64,000 bases of DNA from VGMA01 sp964655475 (lineage in GTDB: Bacteria; Chlamydiota; Chlamydiia; Chlamydiales; VGMA01): the NCBI GenBank assembly GCA_964655475.1, contig CAZZMO010000006.1:5524-69523 (forward strand), given 5' to 3'. Position numbers and translations under genes: made by a program. Positions 25,647-33,125 of this stretch are shown one piece after another. The notes beneath the pieces were generated by a model. That model did not search any database, was not told where the DNA came from, and was given only the letters and a program-made list of their open reading frames with translations. How positions within the stretch are numbered: the stretch's first letter is position 1; every line of letters starts with the position of its first letter.

Positions 25647-26627
25647 ATGAACAAAAATGGTTATCTACTTCTCGCATCTGCAGCCCTCACTCTCGTTGCA
25701 TGCGGAGAAGATGAACGCAATTCTAAAGATGTGATTTCTCAACGCTACATCCACAAATATGGTTACGATGTACCTCGCGAAGAATGGGAAACACAAAATA
25801 TTCCAGGACAGCTCTTAACAACAAAAAAAGGGGGCGTTTCTATTGCCACCTCTTTTGAAGATGGAGAGCTCCATGGAAGCAAAACAGAAACATACCCACA
25901 CAGCCAAACTGTGCGTCTTGAAGAGCAATACCATCGTGGCACACTCAAAAGCCGCACTGAATATAGCATCCGTGGCATCAAGCAAAAAGAAGAAGTCTAC
26001 TTAGCTCCAGAGCACATCGTGACCATCACTTGGTATCCAAACGGCACACCAAAATCACGTGAAGAGACCTCATATGGACAGCTCATATCAGGACAATACT
26101 ACACAGCGTCTAATGAGTTAGACTCTCGCATTGAGAATGGTAGTGGAGAAAAGATCTCTCGCAATCAAAATGGTGACATCCTCTCTAAAGAGATCTACAA
26201 TCTTGGAGAAGTCACTTACTTAGAGACTTACTATCCAAATAACTCCCCACATACAGCGACCTCCTTCCAAAAAGGGCAGATCCACGGAGATAAGAAGATT
26301 TTCTCTATGAGTGGTGAGCCACTTGCTGTAGAAAAATGGCAGCATGGAAAATTAAATGGCCTCGCTACCTACTATCAGAACGGCTACAAGTATAGAGAAG
26401 TCCCTTACGTGCATGGACAAAAAATGGGAACAGAGCGTCAGTACCTTGATGGAGAAGTCCTCATTGAAGAGACTCTCTGGGAAAATGATGTCAAACATGG
26501 ACCCTCTATCGTTTATTACGATGGAATTGCTAGAACTAGCTGGTATTTCGAAGGTAACAAAGTGACGAGACATAAGTTTGAAGTCCTTTCAGATCGCAAT
26601 GCCTATATTACTGCCATGAGCAGGTAA
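25647..26627 (+). CDS. Lipoprotein with MORN-like/YwqK repeats
   Basis: A 326-residue predicted lipoprotein: MNKNGYLLLASAALTLVACGED has a signal sequence and an LVAC lipobox. The body contains repeated YwqK/MORN-variant units such as FEDGELHGSKTETYP, FQKGQIHGDKKIFS and WQHGKLNGLATYYQNGYKYRE. Function unknown. A strong terminator follows. I recall a lipoprotein after pheT in Chlamydia as well. Confidence 0.87.
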   Translation: MNKNGYLLLASAALTLVACGEDERNSKDVISQRYIHKYGYDVPREEWETQNIPGQLLTTKKGGVSIATSFEDGELHGSKTETYPHSQTVRLEEQYHRGTLKSRTEYSIRGIKQKEEVYLAPEHIVTITWYPNGTPKSREETSYGQLISGQYYTASNELDSRIENGSGEKISRNQNGDILSKEIYNLGEVTYLETYYPNNSPHTATSFQKGQIHGDKKIFSMSGEPLAVEKWQHGKLNGLATYYQNGYKYREVPYVHGQKMGTERQYLDGEVLIEETLWENDVKHGPSIVYYDGIARTSWYFEGNKVTRHKFEVLSDRNAYITAMSR

Positions 26628-26636
26628 TTTTTTCAG

Positions 26637-26667
26637 CTGCTCGGGTTTCACACCCGAGCAGTTTTTT
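26637..26667 (+). terminator. Rho-independent terminator of the lipoprotein gene
   Basis: CTGCTCGGGT / ACCCGAGCAG, a perfect 10-bp stem with a TTCAC loop followed by six T, starting 10 bp past the stop codon. Confidence 0.93.
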
Positions 26668-26722
26668 CCCTTTTATCCCCCACCTTTTCAAACATATCTG
26701 ATTATCAACAAGTTACATACTG

Positions 26723-26789
26723 GCACGCTATTTTCATATTCTTATACAAACAAATAATAATAGCGTGCGGGTCTACGTGGTAGGCCCGC
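26723..26789 (+). promoter_or_regulatory. Structured leader with two overlapping inverted repeats
   Basis: GCACGCTATT (26723-26732) is repeated in inverted form as AATAGCGTGC (26759-26768). A second hairpin, GCGGGTCTAC / GTAGGCCCGC with a GTG loop (26767-26789, one G-T pair), shares the bases GC at 26767-26768 with it, so the two stems partly compete. The second stem ends 9 bases before the ATG of the 61-residue gene, where a ribosome-binding site would be, and none is visible. This could be an attenuator-like or RNA-based control element. Confidence 0.45.
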
Positions 26790-26798
26790 GATAATAAT

Positions 26799-26984
26799 AT
26801 GAATGAAGAACAACTACAAAAAAAGATCGCTAAACTCGAATCGGTAAACGATCAGTTACAGGCGGAATATCAATTTCTCGACCGAATATTAAAAGAGCTC
26901 GGCTTTGAACAAGGGATTCAAACCCTCAAAGAAGCAGCGATTGAACTCATCGAGAAAAAGCAGAACAAAAATCCTCCAGCCTGA
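26799..26984 (+). CDS. Small coiled-coil protein, unknown
   Basis: 61 residues, MNEEQLQKKIAKLESVNDQL..., a heptad-like coiled coil for the first ~25 residues followed by a second amphipathic helix and a lysine-rich tail. No family recognised; length and heptads resemble SlyX-like proteins only in a general way. The upstream hairpin structure supports it being a real transcript. It is not HPr. Confidence 0.6.
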   Translation: MNEEQLQKKIAKLESVNDQLQAEYQFLDRILKELGFEQGIQTLKEAAIELIEKKQNKNPPA

Positions 26985-27022
26985 AGAGGCAGAGTGTTTT
27001 TTTCAGCGTGATATCGATCTAT

Positions 27023-28795
27023 CTAGGAAGAAATTCCTACACCCTGAAGACGCACATAAGAATCAGTCAAGAGTCTATGTACTTCTGTTGTAGAAGTATA
27101 GGTTAATGCTCTTGCCGCGAGCTCACGAGCTCCCTGCAAAGAAAGGTGGGAAATCGTCTCTTTAATCAATGGGATGTAGCGGGGTGGACATGAAAAATGG
27201 CGAATCCCAAGACCTATCAGAAGTGGGGTAAAGAGGGAGTTAGACGCAACCTCTCCACAAATGCTCACTGAAATACCCGCTTCCCTGGCACTATTCACAA
27301 CGATTTGAATCATCCGTAAGATACTTGGATGCGCTGGTTTATAGAGATCTCCAATGATCGGACTCCCTCGATCTGCCGCGAGCGTATACTGAACGAGATC
27401 ATTCGTTCCAATCGAAAGGAAGTCACTCTCTCTCGCAATTTGATCTGAAAGGAGAACCGCCGATGGAAGCTCGATCATTGAACCAATTTCGATCTCTTCT
27501 GCAACTTTATGCCCTTCCCTCTTCAGTTGCTCTCGAGCAAAATCAATCATTGCTTTTGCTTCTCGAAGCTCTGTCACATCGGTAACAAGAGGTAATAAAA
27601 GTCTTACATTTCCTTCATGAGCCACTCTCAGCACAGCACGCAGCTGTCTCAAGAAAAGCTCTGGATGGCGAAGTAGGAAGCGGATCGACCGGCAGCCGAG
27701 GGCTGGGTTCGGCTCTGGCACTTGATACTTGGAAAAATTTTTATCCCCTCCAACATCAAACACCCTAAAGTTGACTGGCAAGCCAGCCGTCTTTCGGACC
27801 ATTTCTCGATATACTTCAACCTGTTCCTCTTCAGAAAAAGACTCAATTTCACTCTTTAGGTATAAAAATTCTGAGCGGACAAGGCCTACTCCCCCAATAT
27901 GAGCTGGGTGAAGAAGAGAGAGATCGCTGAGATGCTCGATATTCGCCCACACATCAATCAATACATCATCCACTGTCGTAATATGGGCTGGATATTGGTC
28001 TAGAGAAAGAGATTCTTTCCCTCCTGTAGCAGCAATTTTTTCCTGATAATGAGCTAAGGTTTCTTCAGTGGGATTGATGATCACTTTTCCTGAATAACCA
28101 TCGATGATCGTGAGGCTTCCTGAAAACCTGCGCACTTCCCGAATATCAATGTTAGAAATATAGGGGATCCCTTTCGCTTTTGCAATCAGAGCAGCGTGTG
28201 AAGTCTCTCCACCTATGCGGGTTACAAATCCTAAGATGTTCATCGCAGAAGATTCTGCTGTCAATGAAGGGACGAGCTCATGAGCGAAGACCAGTGTGTG
28301 TGCTGTCTTTTCATGATGGGGCTCTATTTTTTTCGGATGGAGGTGCTGCAATATCCGGTTTGACAGATCCTTAACATCAGTAAATCTTTGCCTAAAAAAC
28401 TCATCTTCAATAGCTTGAAACTGTTTTTCATAATCTGCAATCACTGTGCGAAACACATGCTCTGTGTTGTGGAGCATCTGCCCGATCTTTTCTTCCATGA
28501 CAGTTGTCATGATCGGATCATCGAGCATCTGAATGTGAGAGCTAATGATCGTAACTGCTTCTTTCGATCCTTCTTGAGCGAGGGAATATTGTAATTTTTC
28601 GAGGTCTTTGCGACTTGAGTGGATAGCTCTTCGAAAGCGGTGAATTTCATGATCGACTTCAGAAGTGGAAATAGAAAAGACAGGGAATGATTCATCTGGA
28701 GCTTCTTCCAGAAAAACCGCTACCCCAATGCCAACCCCTTCACTAATAGGGTTCCCTTGCAAATAAACTTCTTCCAAAGCCATATAGAGTAACAT
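27023..28795 (-). CDS. ptsI: Phosphoenolpyruvate--protein phosphotransferase (Enzyme I)
   Basis: 590 residues. EI moves phosphate from PEP to HPr. Features: N-terminal HPr-binding helical domain, phosphohistidine domain with GGETSHAALIAKAKGIPYI (active His), linker, and PEP-binding barrel with GVGLVRSEFLYL, LGCRSIRFLL, EIGSMIELPSAV, SIGTNDLVQYTLAADR and SICGEVA. All catalytic motifs look intact. It follows hprK by 44 bp; no ptsH is found in the operon. Confidence 0.96.
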   Translation of the reverse strand: MLLYMALEEVYLQGNPISEGVGIGVAVFLEEAPDESFPVFSISTSEVDHEIHRFRRAIHSSRKDLEKLQYSLAQEGSKEAVTIISSHIQMLDDPIMTTVMEEKIGQMLHNTEHVFRTVIADYEKQFQAIEDEFFRQRFTDVKDLSNRILQHLHPKKIEPHHEKTAHTLVFAHELVPSLTAESSAMNILGFVTRIGGETSHAALIAKAKGIPYISNIDIREVRRFSGSLTIIDGYSGKVIINPTEETLAHYQEKIAATGGKESLSLDQYPAHITTVDDVLIDVWANIEHLSDLSLLHPAHIGGVGLVRSEFLYLKSEIESFSEEEQVEVYREMVRKTAGLPVNFRVFDVGGDKNFSKYQVPEPNPALGCRSIRFLLRHPELFLRQLRAVLRVAHEGNVRLLLPLVTDVTELREAKAMIDFAREQLKREGHKVAEEIEIGSMIELPSAVLLSDQIARESDFLSIGTNDLVQYTLAADRGSPIIGDLYKPAHPSILRMIQIVVNSAREAGISVSICGEVASNSLFTPLLIGLGIRHFSCPPRYIPLIKETISHLSLQGARELAARALTYTSTTEVHRLLTDSYVRLQGVGISS

Positions 28796-28839
28796 TTTAA
28801 TCGGGAAAAGGGATTAAGACAAGCATTCTTTAGAGAGGG

Positions 28840-29778
28840 TCATTTTGTGATGTGTTTCTTGGCTATTGTCTCAAGAAGTTTCACATTAAATTCTTTAGCG
28901 GAGTTGTATCCTGTCTGTTTAAGACGGTGATTCAATACAATAGTTTCCAAAAGAAGGACCACGTCCCTTCCTGGTTTAACAGGCATGACATAGTAGGGAA
29001 GTTGGATCCCTAAAATATCGCAGTACCTCTCTTCGAGCCCCACCCGGTCATAAAAATGGGCATCATCCCACTCTTCTAGTTTGACAATGATATCAATTCT
29101 TTTCACTTCGCTGATGCAGACGGCTCCATAGAGGTGGGCGACATTGATGATCCCAATCCCCCGAATTTCGAGAAGGTGGCGAGTCAGTTCTGGTCCCGTT
29201 CCCTCTAAGTAGGCCCTTTCCCGTTTTTTAACGATCACCACGTCATCAGAAATTAGCCGGTGACCTCGTTCGATCAGACCGAGAGCTGTCTCACTCTTTC
29301 CGACAGAAGAATCTCCTTGAATCAATACCCCAACGCCAAATGCCTCAACAAGAGTCCCATGACAAGAGATCGTAGGAGAAAATTCTTCAGAAAGGACAAC
29401 GGTGAGCTTACTGAGGAGGATCGTTGTAGAGAGGTGAGAGCGCAAAAGAGGGATCCCCGATTCTTCACAAATCCGGAGCATATCCTTCGGTGGTCGATAT
29501 CTTCTCGCGACAATCGCCAGTGGAAGTTGATCGGTAAAGACCATTTTAAGTCGTTTATAACGAAGGTGTGGACTTAAGTCCTTTAAATATTCCATCTCGA
29601 CACGGCCAAAAACGAGAATCCTTTTCTCATTATACCCCTTCATGTACCCAGAAAGAGCGAGTCCAGGCCTCTCAATTTCAGGAATTCTGATGGGTCGACC
29701 AAGCCCTGCTTCACCAGCAACGAGTTCTAAAGCAAGGTGTTCTTTGTACCGTTCGTAAAAATCGCGTATGACTAACAT
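28840..29778 (-). CDS. hprK: HPr kinase/phosphorylase
   Basis: 312 residues. The bifunctional enzyme that phosphorylates HPr on serine. The N-terminal HprK domain is followed by the P-loop GDSSVGKSETALGLI (about residues 154-168) with the following LISDDVV, and the HprK signature EIRGIGIINV in the C-terminal half. The ATG has AAGGAT just upstream. It precedes ptsI in the same operon and is divergent from the NADH dehydrogenase gene. Confidence 0.95.
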   Translation of the reverse strand: MLVIRDFYERYKEHLALELVAGEAGLGRPIRIPEIERPGLALSGYMKGYNEKRILVFGRVEMEYLKDLSPHLRYKRLKMVFTDQLPLAIVARRYRPPKDMLRICEESGIPLLRSHLSTTILLSKLTVVLSEEFSPTISCHGTLVEAFGVGVLIQGDSSVGKSETALGLIERGHRLISDDVVIVKKRERAYLEGTGPELTRHLLEIRGIGIINVAHLYGAVCISEVKRIDIIVKLEEWDDAHFYDRVGLEERYCDILGIQLPYYVMPVKPGRDVVLLLETIVLNHRLKQTGYNSAKEFNVKLLETIAKKHITK

Positions 29779-29868
29779 ATCCTTTTAATTTAACGAGATT
29801 GAGATTTTTTTGCACGATCGCATAGAATATAGTTGCAATTGTCAGAAAAATGTCTACATAGTCTAGGT

Positions 29869-31164
29869 ATGGATAAGAAAAAGATCATCATCATTGGAGC
29901 AGGTTTCGGCGGTCTCGCTGCAGCAAAGCAGTTAAAAGGGGCTAATGCTGAGATTCTTATCATCGATAAAACCAACCACTTCCTTTTCCAACCTCTTCTC
30001 TATCAAGTAGCTGGGGCTTCCCTATCCCCTAGAGATATTGCCATTTCGATCCGAGAGGTGTTTGCCCACCAAAAAGGGGTTTCGGTGATCATGGGGGAAG
30101 TCATTGAAATCCATAAAAAACAGCGCTATGTAGTGTTAGGGAACAAAGATCGCTACGACTACGATTATCTCATTGTGGCGGTCGGTGCTCGCCATAGCTA
30201 TTTCGGAAATGATCGCTGGGAAACGGTCGCCCCTGGTCTCAAAACCTTGAGCGATGCCCTCAAAATTAGGGAACATGTCCTCACCTCCTTCGAAATTGCT
30301 GAACGGTGCAATGATCCAAAAGAGACTGATAAATACCTCACCTTTGCCATTGTCGGTGGTGGTCCTACAGGAGTTGAACTCGCTGGGACTTTTGCAGAAA
30401 TCTGCAAACGGACCATGAAAAAGAACTTCTCTCGCATCTCCAGTGAAAAAGCACGTGTCATTCTCCTAGAAGGGTTTAACCGCATTCTTCCCCCTTTCCA
30501 CCCCTCCCTGTCTGAAAGGGCTCGGAAAGATTTGGAAAAAATGGGGGTCGAAGTGCTGACAGAATACAAAGTGACCGATATCCACAAAGATGGGATCCAG
30601 ACAGATAAAGGATTTATCGCGACAAGAAATGTCCTCTGGGCAGCTGGGAACCAAGCCGCTCCTCTTCTGAAAACACTCGGCATTGAATGTGACCGTACAG
30701 GCAGAGCCATTGTAGACCACAACTTAAACATCCCCGACCATCCTGAAGTCTTCGTCATCGGTGATGCAGCGAACTTCCAGTGGAAAGGAGCCTCTCTCCC
30801 CGCTGTCGCGCCTGTTGCAAAACAACAAGGGACCTTCATTGGAAAATTGATCAAAAAAGAGACCTTCCAGAAACATCCTGCCAAACATAGAAAGGCAGGC
30901 TTCCGCTACCTCGATAAAGGGGGCCTTGCAACGATAGGAACTTGGAAAGCTGTTGGCTATTACAAGAAAATCCACTTCAAAGGGGTCATTGCGTGGCTCA
31001 TTTGGGGACTTGTCCACGTATTCTACCTCATTGGCTACCGAAATCGGATCAGCGTCATGCTTGAATGGTGCCTTCACACCTGCACAGGCAAACGGGGCTC
31101 TCGATTGATTCACGGATCGATCGATGAACACATCCCCTCTGTTCACAAAGAAAAAAATTCTTAG
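29869..31164 (+). CDS. ndh: Type II NADH dehydrogenase (NDH-2)
   Basis: 431 residues from the ATG at 29869, MDKKKIIIIGAGFGGLAAAK. It is a flavoprotein that oxidises NADH and reduces quinone without pumping ions. FAD-binding GAGFGGLAA at residues 9-17, NAD-binding VGGGPTGVELAG near 165-176, FAD-contact VIGDAA, and a C-terminal membrane-associated segment (GVIAWLIWGLVHVFYLIGY). Classical Chlamydia use the Na-pumping Nqr enzyme; NDH-2 supports a chlamydia-related lineage. Confidence 0.93.
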   Translation: MDKKKIIIIGAGFGGLAAAKQLKGANAEILIIDKTNHFLFQPLLYQVAGASLSPRDIAISIREVFAHQKGVSVIMGEVIEIHKKQRYVVLGNKDRYDYDYLIVAVGARHSYFGNDRWETVAPGLKTLSDALKIREHVLTSFEIAERCNDPKETDKYLTFAIVGGGPTGVELAGTFAEICKRTMKKNFSRISSEKARVILLEGFNRILPPFHPSLSERARKDLEKMGVEVLTEYKVTDIHKDGIQTDKGFIATRNVLWAAGNQAAPLLKTLGIECDRTGRAIVDHNLNIPDHPEVFVIGDAANFQWKGASLPAVAPVAKQQGTFIGKLIKKETFQKHPAKHRKAGFRYLDKGGLATIGTWKAVGYYKKIHFKGVIAWLIWGLVHVFYLIGYRNRISVMLEWCLHTCTGKRGSRLIHGSIDEHIPSVHKEKNS

Positions 31165-31206
31165 ATTCAGTACAATCATCTTTCCGAATCATAAAAACAG
31201 TGCAAA

Positions 31207-32661
31207 ATGATCAGCCGCCGTTTTTGGGAAATCCATCCAGGGTTATTTTTTGCCTCTCTCCTCTTGATCGGAGAACTTTCCCTCAAAATGCCCTTTTTTC
31301 TCCTCCTTCTCCCCCTACTGTTTTTCTCTTTTCGACATGATCAGAAAAAATGTTTCCTCATGGGAGCTCTCCTTTTGATGGGGACTACTTCAGAAAAGTA
31401 CTTCATGCACCCGAGCATCGAAGGGAAAAAAGAAGGATCGGGAATCCTCCACATTGATTCCATCAAAGGGACGAAAACCTCTTTTAGTCGCGGTGAAGTG
31501 CTCTATGGAACATTAAAATACTTCGAAGAGCTCTATAACATCCCTATCGTTCTCTTTTATGGAAACAACAAACCTCATCCTAGAGCTGATCGAGACTACT
31601 TCGTCTCTGGCTCTCTCTTTCAAACAGAAGAAGGGTATTACCAATTCAAACCTTCGAAAGAAGAGTGGAAAGAGGTCCCCTACTCCTTTTCATTTGCAGA
31701 AAAACGGTTCGAATGGAAAAAAAGCATCACCAACATCTTGGAAGAAAAACTTTCCTCCTCCCATTCCCTCTCCTTTTTGATCGCTTTAACGACAGGAGAA
31801 TGTCATGATTATGTCCTTCCTATCTTGATTTCGAAACTAGGCCTTAGCCATCTCTTTGCTATTTCAGGGCTCCATTTTAGTTGCCTTCTCGCCTTTTTGG
31901 GACTCTTTTTATTCCCCTTTTTTAAAGTGAAGGTTCAGAGCATCATTCTCATCTTGTTTGCGATCTTCTATAGCTTTTATCTTGGTTCGAGCCCCTCTCT
32001 TTTGAGAGCTTTCGTCTCCTCACTCATCTTACTCGTAGGACTTGCAACCTATAACCGCTCCAACCCCCTCAATACGCTAGGTCTTGCACTTTTTTTCCTC
32101 ATCTTGTTCTACCCCTCCATGAAGTATTCTCCTGGATTTATCTTGAGCTTTGTCGCCACCTTTTCCCTGATCGTTTTCTATCCCATCATGGAAGGGCTCG
32201 TAGCGATATGGATCAGAACAAGATGCATCAACTGTTTCTCCTCCCTCTCCACCCTTTCCAAACAAATCTATCTACTACTCCATCTTTTTAAAAAAATTAT
32301 TGCAGTAAACCTTGCGATCTCGATCGGCACCTTGCCCCTCCTCCTTTACTATTGGCATAGCTTCCCCTTGCTCAGTCTTGTCTACAACACCTTTTTTCCC
32401 ACCCTGACCCTCCTCTCTCTTTTTATGACACTTTCTGCTCTGGCTCTCTACGCTCTATATCCACCTCTCTCTACTCCCCCTTTTTTTCTCCTCGACCGCT
32501 ACACCCATTCCATCCTCGATCTTCTCTATTACTACCCAAGAGAATGGGCATTCTCACTCCACTACGAGCTCCCCTTCCCCCTACTCGTGATCTCCCTCAT
32601 TCTTTGGATCTATTTTGGATTAAAATTGAGTGACAAAACCACTTTACTTCTGTATCATTAG
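31207..32661 (+). CDS. comEC: ComEC/Rec2-family DNA-uptake channel protein
   Basis: A 484-residue polytopic membrane protein with the ComEC competence domain: GECHDYVLP, KLGLSHLFAISGLHFSCLLA and PSLLRAFVSSLILLVG are typical. Around ten TM segments from about residue 10 to the C-terminus. It lacks the C-terminal metallo-beta-lactamase domain of full ComEC, as in the chlamydial short form near ptsI. It probably transports single-stranded DNA into the cytoplasm. Confidence 0.88.
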   Translation: MISRRFWEIHPGLFFASLLLIGELSLKMPFFLLLLPLLFFSFRHDQKKCFLMGALLLMGTTSEKYFMHPSIEGKKEGSGILHIDSIKGTKTSFSRGEVLYGTLKYFEELYNIPIVLFYGNNKPHPRADRDYFVSGSLFQTEEGYYQFKPSKEEWKEVPYSFSFAEKRFEWKKSITNILEEKLSSSHSLSFLIALTTGECHDYVLPILISKLGLSHLFAISGLHFSCLLAFLGLFLFPFFKVKVQSIILILFAIFYSFYLGSSPSLLRAFVSSLILLVGLATYNRSNPLNTLGLALFFLILFYPSMKYSPGFILSFVATFSLIVFYPIMEGLVAIWIRTRCINCFSSLSTLSKQIYLLLHLFKKIIAVNLAISIGTLPLLLYYWHSFPLLSLVYNTFFPTLTLLSLFMTLSALALYALYPPLSTPPFFLLDRYTHSILDLLYYYPREWAFSLHYELPFPLLVISLILWIYFGLKLSDKTTLLLYH

Positions 32662-32671
32662 CGCCCAAATT

Positions 32672-32932
32672 ATGTATATTAAAGAATTCTGCGCTGCTTT
32701 TCAGCAATCCCAACCAACAACTCCGAAAGATGAAAAGACTGCCATTATTTGTGAGGAGCTCTTAAAGCTCTCTAAAGAGGTTGACTCTCTTTCTAGAACC
32801 ATCAAAGAAATGGAAACTAAGTGCCAAAAGGAAAGGAAGGGAGCACCTCCTTATCAAAATGTGTGCGACTGCTCCGCTTTCTTAAAAGAATGGGAGAGGC
32901 AGAAGTATGCCCCTCCAGAATCAGATCGATAA
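32672..32932 (+). CDS. Small hypothetical protein, helical
   Basis: 86 residues from the ATG at 32672 (MYIKEFCAAFQQSQPTTPKD); the same frame extends 14 codons upstream into the end of comEC without another good start. A coiled-coil-like helix (ELLKLSKEVDSLSRTIKEME) precedes a short region with CDCSAF. No family recognised. It ends just before the tRNA-His promoter. Confidence 0.55.
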   Translation: MYIKEFCAAFQQSQPTTPKDEKTAIICEELLKLSKEVDSLSRTIKEMETKCQKERKGAPPYQNVCDCSAFLKEWERQKYAPPESDR

Positions 32933-32935
32933 TTA

Positions 32936-32965
32936 TTGACGGAAAACGATTTCCTTCGCTAGAAT
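32936..32965 (+). promoter_or_regulatory. Promoter of tRNA-His
   Basis: TTGACG (32936-32941) and TAGAAT (32960-32965), 18-bp spacer. The -35 begins right after the stop codon of the preceding small gene; start predicted about 10 bases before the mature tRNA. Confidence 0.6.
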
Positions 32966-32981
32966 GGCTCCGTCTTTTGAT

Positions 32982-33054
32982 GGCGGTGGTAGCTCAGGGG
33001 TAGAGCACAAGATTGTGATTCTTGGGGCCGTGGGTTCGAAACCCATCCACCGCC
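32982..33054 (+). tRNA. tRNA-His (GTG)
   Basis: Cloverleaf with acceptor GCGGTGG/CCACCGC, D-arm AGCTCAGGGGTAGAGC, anticodon loop TTGTGAT (anticodon GTG at 33015-33017) and T-arm GGGTTCGAAACCC. The G at 32982 would be the histidine-specific G-1, pairing with discriminator C73. CCA does not appear to be encoded in full. Confidence 0.95.
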
Positions 33055-33125
33055 CATTTCTTTTTCATATGCAAAAAACAATTTGTTTCTGTGATATAGA
33101 TCGCATATAATGACCTGAAATCGTC

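Noticed and set aside
26799..26984. Small gene considered as the missing HPr
   Set aside because: It has no HPr histidine motif, is too short, and is a coiled coil on the opposite strand from ptsI.
30198..30884. A 228-codon minus-strand open frame
   Set aside because: It lies entirely inside the NDH-2 gene, which shows complete flavoprotein motifs; the opposite frame is a shadow with no recognisable features.
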